The notes beneath the pieces were generated by a model. That model worked only from the letters and a program-made list of their open reading frames with translations, was not told the DNA's origin and ran no database searches. This document shows positions 1-5,946 of a stretch of 5,946 nucleotides of DNA, piece by piece; position 1 is the stretch's first letter; each line of letters begins with the position of its first letter. The translations under genes were made by a program, and so were the position numbers. Source of the stretch: Candidatus Aerophobota bacterium (GTDB lineage Bacteria > Aerophobota > Aerophobia > Aerophobales > B3-G15); the NCBI GenBank assembly GCA_014859225.1, contig JACUUP010000087.1, positions 1 through 5,946 on the forward strand, read 5' to 3'.

Positions 1-1200
1 TGCCATTAGATGAGGATAGCTTTCTACAAAATGCAGATACTGTGTATAAGCAATATCTTCAAGTTGCAAATCCATTTGATTTTTTTCTAAGAATTGCTGC
101 AATTTCTGTATTTTAACCAAAAGTTCAGTTAGGTCCCGGGCACTAAATACTATTAAGTCAGTTTCCCATTCCAATCCAGGTTTAATCTCCCGCATGAAAG
201 ATTTTCCTTTTTTCTCAGGCACCTCTTCCAGAACTAAATGGATACCTGTTTCGTTAAATCCCAAAATATTAATAGCAGCTCTTCTCGGGGCAAGAGATAT
301 ATCATGTATCCAGGGATAGATTTGAGTGTTGATATAAAATGGTGCATCTTTAAGTTTTATCTTAGTTTTATCGCAGTTAATGGCAGGTGGAATAATTTTG
401 TTGGATAGACAAAGAGCCACTTTAATCAGGGAAGCGATGCCCGCAGCACTAATGGTATGACCAATCATTGATTTTATAGAGCCTACGGGGCAAATCGTTT
501 TTTCTTTGTGTCTTTGGTCAAAAAAGGATTTAAGAGTTTCTATTCCGGCTTTTTTAGTATTGCCAATAACAATAGCATCAGCTTCCAGATAGCCAATGGT
601 TTCTGGTTTTATCTGTGCGCCTTTAATGATGGCATACATACGATTGTTGCAGTGCTTTGCATCTTCTTCTCGTTTGAGGACAACTACCCCTGCTCCCCAG
701 CTTATAGAAATACCATCAATACAGGGAGAAATTATCTTTTCCAACTCTAATGTGCATGAATATTTATCATGCGTGTATATCCCGCCCACAATTGCTACAT
801 CACAGTGTCCCTGACGCAAGCGATTAATAGCTTGCTTTACAGCAATGAGAGGGGATGCATGAATATCATTTATTATGTAGCCGGTTTTTATTAAATTAGA
901 AAAACTCTTATTCTCAGCGAAAAAGGAGTTTAGATTTTTATCAGGATAACCTGCCCAGTGTATAATTAAATCAGCTCCTGCTTGAGTTTCATCATCCCAG
1001 GTTATATCAGCATCTTTCAAAGCGGTATCAATAAGAGAGGACAGGTTGAGAGGGATATACTCTTCGGTATCCGGGTGTTTGGGTGAGCTCTCAGTGGTAA
1101 AGTCCACTCCATTAACTATATTGAACCAGAACTGTGAGAGGTCTTTTGCCCCCGGAAAAATGCAAGCCATACCTACAATGGCGATATCAGATGAACTCAT
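1..1200 (-). CDS. PfaB-like or chain-length-factor-like protein with inactive ketosynthase domain (3' end outside window)
   Basis: An open frame of 400 codons starts at ATG 1200-1198 and runs off the left edge without a stop. It opens with a KS-type start (IAIVGMACIFPGA, residues 6-18), which supports this ATG over the in-frame Met11 inside that motif. The KS fold continues with QGHCDVAIVGG (130-140), YAIIKG (189-194), SMIGH...SAAG (244-254) and PFYINTQ (327-333 in KS order, just before PRRAAINILGF). The position of the catalytic Cys is His114, the first catalytic His is Asp208, and only the second His (His248) remains. GFGGTN is replaced by GFNETG. From about residue 345 the sequence (LIVFSARDLTELL onward) looks like a KS-AT linker, so an acyltransferase may follow. 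Its place directly after a pfaA-like gene and this architecture suggest PfaB; a chain-length-factor-type partner, or the first part of a PfaC-like protein, are alternatives. The domain probably serves as a structural or gatekeeping partner, which is inference. Confidence 0.85.
   Translation of the reverse strand, partial: MSSSDIAIVGMACIFPGAKDLSQFWFNIVNGVDFTTESSPKHPDTEEYIPLNLSSLIDTALKDADITWDDETQAGADLIIHWAGYPDKNLNSFFAENKSFSNLIKTGYIINDIHASPLIAVKQAINRLRQGHCDVAIVGGIYTHDKYSCTLELEKIISPCIDGISISWGAGVVVLKREEDAKHCNNRMYAIIKGAQIKPETIGYLEADAIVIGNTKKAGIETLKSFFDQRHKEKTICPVGSIKSMIGHTISAAGIASLIKVALCLSNKIIPPAINCDKTKIKLKDAPFYINTQIYPWIHDISLAPRRAAINILGFNETGIHLVLEEVPEKKGKSFMREIKPGLEWETDLIVFSARDLTELLVKIQKLQQFLEKNQMDLQLEDIAYTQYLHFVESYPHLMA
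211..1188 (-). other. Degenerate (inactive) ketosynthase domain of the second protein
   Basis: Residues 5-330 align with the KS of the upstream gene but lack Cys (His114, codon 861-859) and the first His (Asp208, codon 579-577). His248 (459-457) is kept at the normal 40-residue distance from the Asp208 position. About 30 residues are missing between YAIIKG (189-194) and YLEAD (204-208), where the active KS has GSSSDGRNRS and the following helix. About 11 more are missing between the VGG strand and the WGAG strand. The stretch before His114 is also short, since active PKS ketosynthases usually place the Cys some 160-200 residues in. Confidence 0.85.
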
Positions 1201-1214
1201 ATGTTCAAATTCCC
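1197..1214 (-). promoter_or_regulatory. ATGA stop-start overlap with weak ribosome binding site
   Basis: The TGA stop of the first gene (1199-1197) overlaps the ATG of the second (1200-1198) in the four bases ATGA. Only a weak purine run, GGGA at 1214-1211, lies about ten bases upstream of the ATG, inside the end of the first gene. Translation of the second protein probably depends on re-initiation by ribosomes finishing the first, which would keep the two subunits at linked levels and places both genes on one transcript. Confidence 0.8.
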
Positions 1215-4200
1215 GGAAAAGACCTGAGCAATTTCTTTGAGACTGCGACTGATAAGCACCTCGGGAGCATGAAGGGTATTTTGCTCCAGTTCTTGCATAA
1301 AAAACTTTACTCCCTCTGAAACCGCAATGGGATTGATACCCCTGGAGCTGTAAACTTTCCTGAGCTCTTCAGACACCATGCCCAGCTCCCAGGGACCCCA
1401 GTTGATGGATACAACGCGTGCCGGCCACTCACGGTCAAGACGCAAAGCTAATTTGTTCAAAACCTCGTTTGCCGCCGCATAGTCGGATTGACCGACGTTA
1501 CCAAAACGTGCGGCAACTGAGGAGAAAAAGACGAGGAATTTCAATGTTTCAGGTTGTAATTTTTCTGCCAGGACCTTTGCCGGGCAAGTTTTGGTGAAAA
1601 AAACCCGGGAAAATGATTCAGCACTTTTATCTTTAATTAGTTTATCTTCAATAACTCCTGCAGCATGAATAACTCCATCAATTTTTCCCCACCTTCGGTA
1701 AATCTCTTTAAGAAAATTTGCGAATCGTTCCTCATGGCAAAGGTCAAGTGCAAAGTAGTGCACTCTTGCTCCAGCTTTTTCCATCCGCAAAAGGTTACTG
1801 CGAACCTGTCTTTCTTTAAGGATTTTTTGAACATACTCTTCAATCATTCTTGGAGTAATACGAGCATCTTTTTGCTGCAGCTTTTCGGTAAAGTATTTTC
1901 TTAGAAGCTGGGGACTGTGTAACTTTTTTGTTTCCGAGGATTCATTATGTAAAAAAGGGGTGCGCCCAATGATGATAAGCTGTGGCTTATATTTTGCCGC
2001 AAGTTGCAGGGTAACCTCAGCGGTAATTCCACGGGCTCCCCCGGTAATTAGGATTAGCGATTGAGAGTCAATGGGTGGGGATGAAAAGGTTTTTTCCTCT
2101 AAGGTATCTTTTTCCAGCTCAATTTTCCAGCGACCTTTCTTAGTTAAACCAATCTCTATATCGTCATCCCGAGCTGTTAACTCCTGCCAGATTCTTGCCG
2201 ATAGAATTTCTGGAGCTGTATCAAGAGCAACATCTATGCATTTAACCTTAATCTCGGGCCATTCTCTGGCGATGCTTTTGCATAAACCAATGCATCCTGC
2301 CTGACCAACAGGAAATGAGAGATTTCCCTCAAATCCGAATCCACCACCCATACCGGAAAAGTTCACCAGTAGACCGCCACCACTACGGGCACTTTTTTTC
2401 AAATCAGCTTCAAAGACCTTAATTAAAAGGAAAAGGTCTCTAACAGCCTCCAGATTTTCGCCATAGGCGTTATTATTAGAAGTAGCTCTTACTACACCCA
2501 TGAGATTAAATATACCACCCACGATGTCTCCGGATTTGCTTATCAATGAGTGTAATTCGTGGATGGATTCAAGCGAGGAAAGATTCACTTCAAAGCAGTT
2601 ATTTCTCAATACCTTTGTCCTTTCACCCGGAATAATTTGTCGCACATGATACCTCTCGGCGACTGCTACTTTATGCAGGGTGGCACTTAGCCCTGGTGCC
2701 TCACCAATAAGCAGAATGAGATGCTCCCCGGGGAAGCAGTTCTGGTTAAAAGGACCACCCAGGGAAGAGGAAACTAATCTCGGTATATATCGCTGCACAG
2801 GGTCAGTAGAAATACTATCAATCTTCTCCGGGGCCCTGGAGGTTTCTGGGCGGGGCAACACTAATTCAGATGCTATATTCTGCGCTGCGGGTGCAGCATT
2901 AGTTTTCTCAATTTTTAACCGATTTCCATCATACCAGTCCAGGATATTTCTAAGTGTCTTTAGTTGGGTAAATGTATCTACAATCTTCTCCTCATCCTGC
3001 TGCAAAAGAGTATGGTATCTACGCATGGCACTGATAATCTCAACCAGTTTAATTGAGTCAATGCCAAGGTCAGCTTCCAGGTCAAGGTCAATGCCGAGCA
3101 TCTCTGCAGGATAGCCGGTTCGCTCACTTACCGTTTGTAAAAGGCTTTTTTGAAATTCCTCGGTGCTTGGGATTTGCTCAAGCGTGGTAGAATTTGTGTC
3201 TGCAACAGGAGGATTTGGTTCGGGCATCTGGACCTCATCCATTTCCGCGGGTTTAGTTTCATCAGCCAGGATAGAGGAAAATTCTTCTTTTTTACTTAGC
3301 GAAGGTGAGATATCTGATGCGGGTAGTTGGGGCAGGACGGGAGCAGGGGGAACAGTGCCAGTGAGGATGGTGCGTTTTGATGATTTTTGCGGCAACTTAG
3401 CTTCCTGGATATTAGCTTCTGGCGAAGTTCCATCGTCCTTGTTTAAATAAAAATTCATTATTTTTTCCTGCAAAGCCATGATGCGTTCTGTGAGTTTTTG
3501 CTGCTCCTGCTGTATTTTGAGAAACTCTTTCATATTTTCCTGAAATTGACTGATAATGGGGAGGCTATTATCTAAGGTTTTTTGGTGCTCATTAACTGAG
3601 GGCTGGATTGATTTAGATGAGCTGGTTGAATACCAGGGTCTTGCTTTGCCTCCATTGATTCGCCAGGTTAAAGAGCCGGGGTTTGTATAAGCTTTTTCTT
3701 TTTTAAGAAGCTCATCAACACTCATACTGCAAAGTCCTCTGTTATCAAACCAGGGTTTTAAATTGACCGCAAGACCAAGACTCTTCATTTGACAGAGGAT
3801 GTGTGCAAATTGTAGATAGCTGGATGAGCCTTTTTGGTCAATGGATAAGGCTACATGTGATTTACTACCAAGGATGTCTTTAGTTAGTCTGGTAAGAACC
3901 TGTCCTGGACCAACTTCAATAAAAATTCTTGCTCCTGCCTGGTATATTTTCAGAATTTGTTTTTCAAACTGAACAGGCTCTTTTATGTGGCGTGCCAATA
4001 AGGCTTGAATATTTCTGGATGAATCAGGATAAGGATTTGTAGTTGTGTTACTGTAAACTTTACATTGAGGTTTATGAAAGTTAATCTTTGTAAGCTCTTT
4101 TGCAAGTTTTTTGCTTACCTCATTCATATGGGGGGTGTGGAAGGCAGCGTTAACGGGAATTTTTCTAACAGGAAAACCTTTTGAATTTAAAACTTTAACT

Positions 4201-5946
4201 GCCTGCTCAAGAAGCGAAGATGCTCCGGCGATAACCACCTGATTCGGGGAATTAATATTGGCTAAGCTAAAAGGTATACCAGATTCTTCAAGTGCTATCC
4301 TGACCTTTTCCGCATCTCCATGAACAGCAGCCATAGCCCCCGGGTTAGTTTTGCTTACCTTTTGCACCAGTTTTCCCCGTATTGCCGAGAGAAAAATCAG
4401 TTCTTCTTGAGAAAAAGCTCCCCCCGCACACAAGGCGACATATTCACCAAAGCTGTGACCCGCCATAAACTTTGCCTCTATACCGTAGGTTTTCAGCAGG
4501 TTATGAGCAAAAAGGTCAATCAGAGCAAGGGCAGGTTGGGCAATCTGGGTTTCGCTGACTTTTACCTGCTGCTTTTCCCTCTCTACCTCTGAAAATACCG
4601 CAGGTGGATAGATATATCGGGAAAGAGACTGCTCAAAAAAGTCCTTTAATAATTTATCCCCCAGCTCAAAGATGGGATAAAGCCTGGGATTTGATATAAC
4701 AAGCTCCTGCAGCATATTTATTCTCTGGGAGCCCTGTCCAGGAAAAAGAAAACACACATCCCTATCTTTATTTAAACTAACTTCGGAATAGTAAATACCC
4801 TGAGGTTTATTAAAAGAGTTTTTGAGAGGAATTTCCTTCAGGGCGACTTTAAGCTTTTCCTGAAGGTCCTGGATAGAATTTGCCACAATACTTAGCTGGA
4901 AGCTTTGTTCGCTACTGGTGGCAGCTTTATTATTCTCCTCGTCAACAAACACAGAGTAGGCTAACTGGGCAAGGTCGGTAAGCTCATTTTTTTCAAGTTG
5001 TGAAGATAAATGTTTGATGGTATCCTCAAGCTCAGTGCCAGATGAGCGAGCCCAGGAGAAAATTTCAGCCGGGCGTGGATTAAGATTAAGATGAGAGGAG
5101 CTGCCAAAATCATGCGTGTATTCTTGTAGTATCACATGAAAGTTAGTTCCTCCAAAACCAAAGGCACTGACTCCGGCACGTCGTGGATAAGCGCTTCGGT
5201 TTTTAAACCAGGCTCGAGATTGCGTGTTTATGTAAAAGGGAGTTTTTTTAAAATCAACAAGTGAGTTTGGTTTATCAACTCCAATTGTTGGTGGTAAAAC
5301 TTTATGTTTAAGTGCAAGAGCTGTTTTTATAAGTCCAGCCATACCTGCTGCTGCCTTGCAGTGTCCTATCATTGATTTTGCTGAACCAATAGCGCAGCGC
5401 TGACTAAAAGAGTTTGCATTTTGAAAAACCTGACAGAGTGAGTCAATTTCAACTTTATCCCCGATAGCTGTTCCTGTTCCGTGTGCCTCAATAAGTTCTA
5501 CGCTGACAGGGTCTATATTTGCATCCTGGTAGGCTCGCTTTAGAGCGCTAATTTCTCCTCCTGGATGGGGAGCAACCAGGCTGCGGTTGCGTCCGTCACT
5601 GGAGCTACCGATTCCCTTAATCACTGCATAGATGTCATCGCCATCTCTTTTTGCATCGTCAAGTCGCTTTAGTATTAAGACCGCTGCACCTTCGCTGATA
5701 ACAGTTCCATCTGCACTATCATCAAAGGGACGGGCATGTCCCCGGGGTGAAAGGGCGTAAGTTTTAGAAAAGGCAAGATAAGCAAATGCATGGGTAGTCC
5801 CATCAACTGCACCAACCAGAGCGACATCGCAGTCTCCTGCCTGCAGCTGTTTGATACCAACCTCAAGGCCGGCCAGGGAGGATGCACAGGCGGCATCCAC
5901 AGTGAAGTTGCTACCACCAAGGTTAAGTCGGTTAGCCACACGCCCC
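1197..5946 (-). CDS. PfaA-like iterative type I polyketide/PUFA-type synthase, KS-AT-ACP-KR (5' end outside window)
   Basis: Multidomain cytosolic synthase that loads an extender unit, condenses it onto a growing chain held on its ACP, and reduces the beta-ketone with NADPH. Residues are numbered from the GTG codon at 5939-5937, which is an internal valine: GR precedes it in frame and the sequence continues as a normal KS core, so the true start lies off the right edge. Domains in order: KS to about 275, KS-AT linker 276-392, AT 393-705, linker with NGGKARP (763-769), coiled coil 788-830, Pro/Glu-rich spacer 850-920, one ACP 925-1005, KR 1070-1572. Stop is TGA at 1199-1197. All catalytic residues visible are intact. 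The YPP...AQPA stretch in the AT, the NGGxARP motif and the ACP sequence point to the PfaA/HglE class rather than modular PKS. Unlike classical PfaA there is one ACP and no C-terminal dehydratase. Family assignment is secure; PUFA as product is not, and a glycolipid-type or other long-chain product is equally possible. Confidence 0.95.
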   Translation of the reverse strand, partial: GRVANRLNLGGSNFTVDAACASSLAGLEVGIKQLQAGDCDVALVGAVDGTTHAFAYLAFSKTYALSPRGHARPFDDSADGTVISEGAAVLILKRLDDAKRDGDDIYAVIKGIGSSSDGRNRSLVAPHPGGEISALKRAYQDANIDPVSVELIEAHGTGTAIGDKVEIDSLCQVFQNANSFSQRCAIGSAKSMIGHCKAAAGMAGLIKTALALKHKVLPPTIGVDKPNSLVDFKKTPFYINTQSRAWFKNRSAYPRRAGVSAFGFGGTNFHVILQEYTHDFGSSSHLNLNPRPAEIFSWARSSGTELEDTIKHLSSQLEKNELTDLAQLAYSVFVDEENNKAATSSEQSFQLSIVANSIQDLQEKLKVALKEIPLKNSFNKPQGIYYSEVSLNKDRDVCFLFPGQGSQRINMLQELVISNPRLYPIFELGDKLLKDFFEQSLSRYIYPPAVFSEVEREKQQVKVSETQIAQPALALIDLFAHNLLKTYGIEAKFMAGHSFGEYVALCAGGAFSQEELIFLSAIRGKLVQKVSKTNPGAMAAVHGDAEKVRIALEESGIPFSLANINSPNQVVIAGASSLLEQAVKVLNSKGFPVRKIPVNAAFHTPHMNEVSKKLAKELTKINFHKPQCKVYSNTTTNPYPDSSRNIQALLARHIKEPVQFEKQILKIYQAGARIFIEVGPGQVLTRLTKDILGSKSHVALSIDQKGSSSYLQFAHILCQMKSLGLAVNLKPWFDNRGLCSMSVDELLKKEKAYTNPGSLTWRINGGKARPWYSTSSSKSIQPSVNEHQKTLDNSLPIISQFQENMKEFLKIQQEQQKLTERIMALQEKIMNFYLNKDDGTSPEANIQEAKLPQKSSKRTILTGTVPPAPVLPQLPASDISPSLSKKEEFSSILADETKPAEMDEVQMPEPNPPVADTNSTTLEQIPSTEEFQKSLLQTVSERTGYPAEMLGIDLDLEADLGIDSIKLVEIISAMRRYHTLLQQDEEKIVDTFTQLKTLRNILDWYDGNRLKIEKTNAAPAAQNIASELVLPRPETSRAPEKIDSISTDPVQRYIPRLVSSSLGGPFNQNCFPGEHLILLIGEAPGLSATLHKVAVAERYHVRQIIPGERTKVLRNNCFEVNLSSLESIHELHSLISKSGDIVGGIFNLMGVVRATSNNNAYGENLEAVRDLFLLIKVFEADLKKSARSGGGLLVNFSGMGGGFGFEGNLSFPVGQAGCIGLCKSIAREWPEIKVKCIDVALDTAPEILSARIWQELTARDDDIEIGLTKKGRWKIELEKDTLEEKTFSSPPIDSQSLILITGGARGITAEVTLQLAAKYKPQLIIIGRTPFLHNESSETKKLHSPQLLRKYFTEKLQQKDARITPRMIEEYVQKILKERQVRSNLLRMEKAGARVHYFALDLCHEERFANFLKEIYRRWGKIDGVIHAAGVIEDKLIKDKSAESFSRVFFTKTCPAKVLAEKLQPETLKFLVFFSSVAARFGNVGQSDYAAANEVLNKLALRLDREWPARVVSINWGPWELGMVSEELRKVYSSRGINPIAVSEGVKFFMQELEQNTLHAPEVLISRSLKEIAQVFSGNLNI
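1224..2732 (-). other. Two-part ketoreductase domain (structural and catalytic Rossmann halves)
   Basis: Reduces the beta-keto intermediate with NADPH. The structural half (about 1070-1280) has a degenerate nucleotide-binding loop (LIGEAPG) and ends with GQAGCIGLCKSIAREWP. The catalytic half begins with the intact NADPH motif TGGARGIT (1299-1306). Lys1450, Ser1474, Tyr1487 (codon 1481-1479) and Asn1491 have exactly the mutual spacing known for modular PKS ketoreductases (Lys+24 Ser, +37 Tyr, +41 Asn), so it should be active. A long, charged helical insert (about 1327-1388) separates GRTP from ARVHYFALDL, a trait of PfaA/HglE-type KRs. The protein ends shortly after the KR with no dehydratase. 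Confidence 0.93.
2925..3167 (-). other. Acyl carrier protein domain (single copy)
   Basis: Residues 925-1005 hold one ACP. The sequence runs TGYPAEML, then LEADLGIDSIKLVEI, with Ser962 (codon 3056-3054) as the phosphopantetheine attachment site in the DSI motif, and a closing helix with LKTLRNIL. This is the PUFA-synthase type of ACP. The Pro/Glu-rich spacer before it and the stretch after it up to the KR contain no second DSI-type site, so the tandem ACP array of marine PfaA is absent. A phosphopantetheinyl transferase must come from elsewhere. Confidence 0.93.
3450..3578 (-). other. Coiled-coil linker between AT and ACP
   Basis: Residues 788-830 are rich in Gln, Glu, Lys and Leu/Ile with spacing that suggests amphipathic helix (for example FLKIQQEQQKLTERIMALQE). 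No helix breaker occurs between about 795 and 828. Pfa-type synthases often have a similar Gln-rich segment after the AT. It may contribute to dimerisation or to positioning of the carrier protein; this is inference. A flexible spacer rich in Pro, Ser, Glu and Asp follows (850-920). Confidence 0.6.
3825..4763 (-). other. Acyltransferase domain of the first synthase
   Basis: Transfers an acyl extender unit from CoA to the ACP. It starts with FLFPGQGSQ (397-405). The nucleophile Ser496 lies in GHSFGEY (codon 4454-4452), and the catalytic His601 lies in NAAFHTPHM (codon 4139-4137). Phe next to the histidine (AFH) resembles malonyl-type rather than methylmalonyl-type (ASH) acyltransferases, so malonyl-CoA is the likely substrate by family analogy. 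The stretch IYPPAVF...ETQIAQPA (443-470) ahead of the active serine is typical of the PfaA/HglE class. Confidence 0.92.
5115..5946 (-). other. Ketosynthase domain of the first synthase (C-terminal two thirds)
   Basis: Catalyses decarboxylative Claisen condensation. The nucleophile Cys18 (codon 5888-5886) sits in VDAACASS, the form usual in PfaA-type synthases. The two histidines are His153 in EAHGTGT (5483-5481) and His193 in SMIGHCKAAAG (5363-5361), and the domain closes with SAFGFGGTNFHVIL. The Cys-His-His set is complete, so the domain should be active. The N-terminal part, including the usual IAIVGM start, lies beyond the window. Confidence 0.95.

Noticed and set aside
508-814. Two overlapping plus-strand open frames of 72-80 codons
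   Set aside because: They are antisense to the pseudo-KS, whose frame is open for 400 codons with KS motifs throughout; no supporting motif or ribosome site was seen.
1166-1170. Met11 of the second protein as the start
   Set aside because: It falls inside the conserved IAIVGMACIFPGA motif, so starting there would remove the first strand of the fold; the ATG at 1200 keeps it and gives the ATGA overlap.
1-1200. Second gene as a pseudogene
   Set aside because: The frame is uninterrupted, the losses are whole-loop deletions and specific active-site substitutions, and core KS motifs are kept. This fits a functional non-catalytic domain better than decay.
1197-1300. Dehydratase or thioesterase after the KR
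   Set aside because: Only a short tail follows the KR, with no hot-dog HxxxGxxxxP or GxSxG motif.
2680-3114. A 144-codon open frame on the plus strand
   Set aside because: It lies opposite the ACP and start of the KR, is Ser-rich with no recognisable domain, and the minus-strand frame here has clear motifs. It is a shadow.
3163-3450. A 95-codon open frame on the plus strand
   Set aside because: It is antisense to the low-complexity Pro/Glu-rich linker; its Gly/Ser-rich composition is what the opposite strand of such a linker gives.
5937-5939. GTG as the start codon of the large gene
   Set aside because: In-frame GR precedes it and VANRLNLGGSNFTVDAACASS is the middle of a KS domain, so this is an internal Val; the gene continues beyond the right edge.

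Overview
The whole window is coding on the minus strand. It holds parts of two adjacent genes of an iterative type I polyketide / polyunsaturated-fatty-acid-like (Pfa-type) synthase. Read in the direction of transcription, the layout is as follows. From the right edge to 1197 lies the last 1,580 or so codons of a large multidomain synthase: ketosynthase (its N-terminal part lies outside the window), acyltransferase, a coiled-coil and proline-rich linker, one acyl carrier protein, and a two-part ketoreductase. It then overlaps, through an ATGA junction at 1197-1200, a second gene that runs off the left edge after 400 codons. That second protein starts with a ketosynthase-like domain that has lost the catalytic cysteine and the first catalytic histidine, and it is shortened at specific places. 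It then enters what looks like a KS-to-AT linker.

The first protein carries signatures I associate with PfaA and its relatives (PUFA synthases, heterocyst-glycolipid HglE-type and other 'secondary lipid' synthases). These are DAACASS around the KS cysteine, an IYPP...AQPA stretch inside the AT, an NGGxARP motif after the AT, an ACP of the form TGYPAEML...LGIDSIK, and a KR with a long helical insert before its third strand. It differs from classical marine PfaA in having a single ACP rather than a tandem array and no dehydratase after the KR. The second gene is in the position that pfaB takes in marine PUFA clusters, and its inactive ketosynthase start followed by a KS-AT linker fits a PfaB-like protein. 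A chain-length-factor-like subunit is the alternative.

The likely joint function is iterative assembly of a long acyl or polyketide chain: the first protein selects extender units, condenses them and reduces the beta-keto group. Dehydration, enoyl reduction and release must come from other proteins, probably encoded beyond the left edge. The product cannot be read from this window.

The source is a bacterium: compact, tightly coupled genes with no introns and a type I synthase layout. Base composition is moderate to slightly AT-rich, and the second gene looks more AT-rich than the KR end of the first. I cannot assign a phylum. I see no RNA genes, mobile elements, CRISPR arrays, promoters or terminators, and there is no intergenic space for them.
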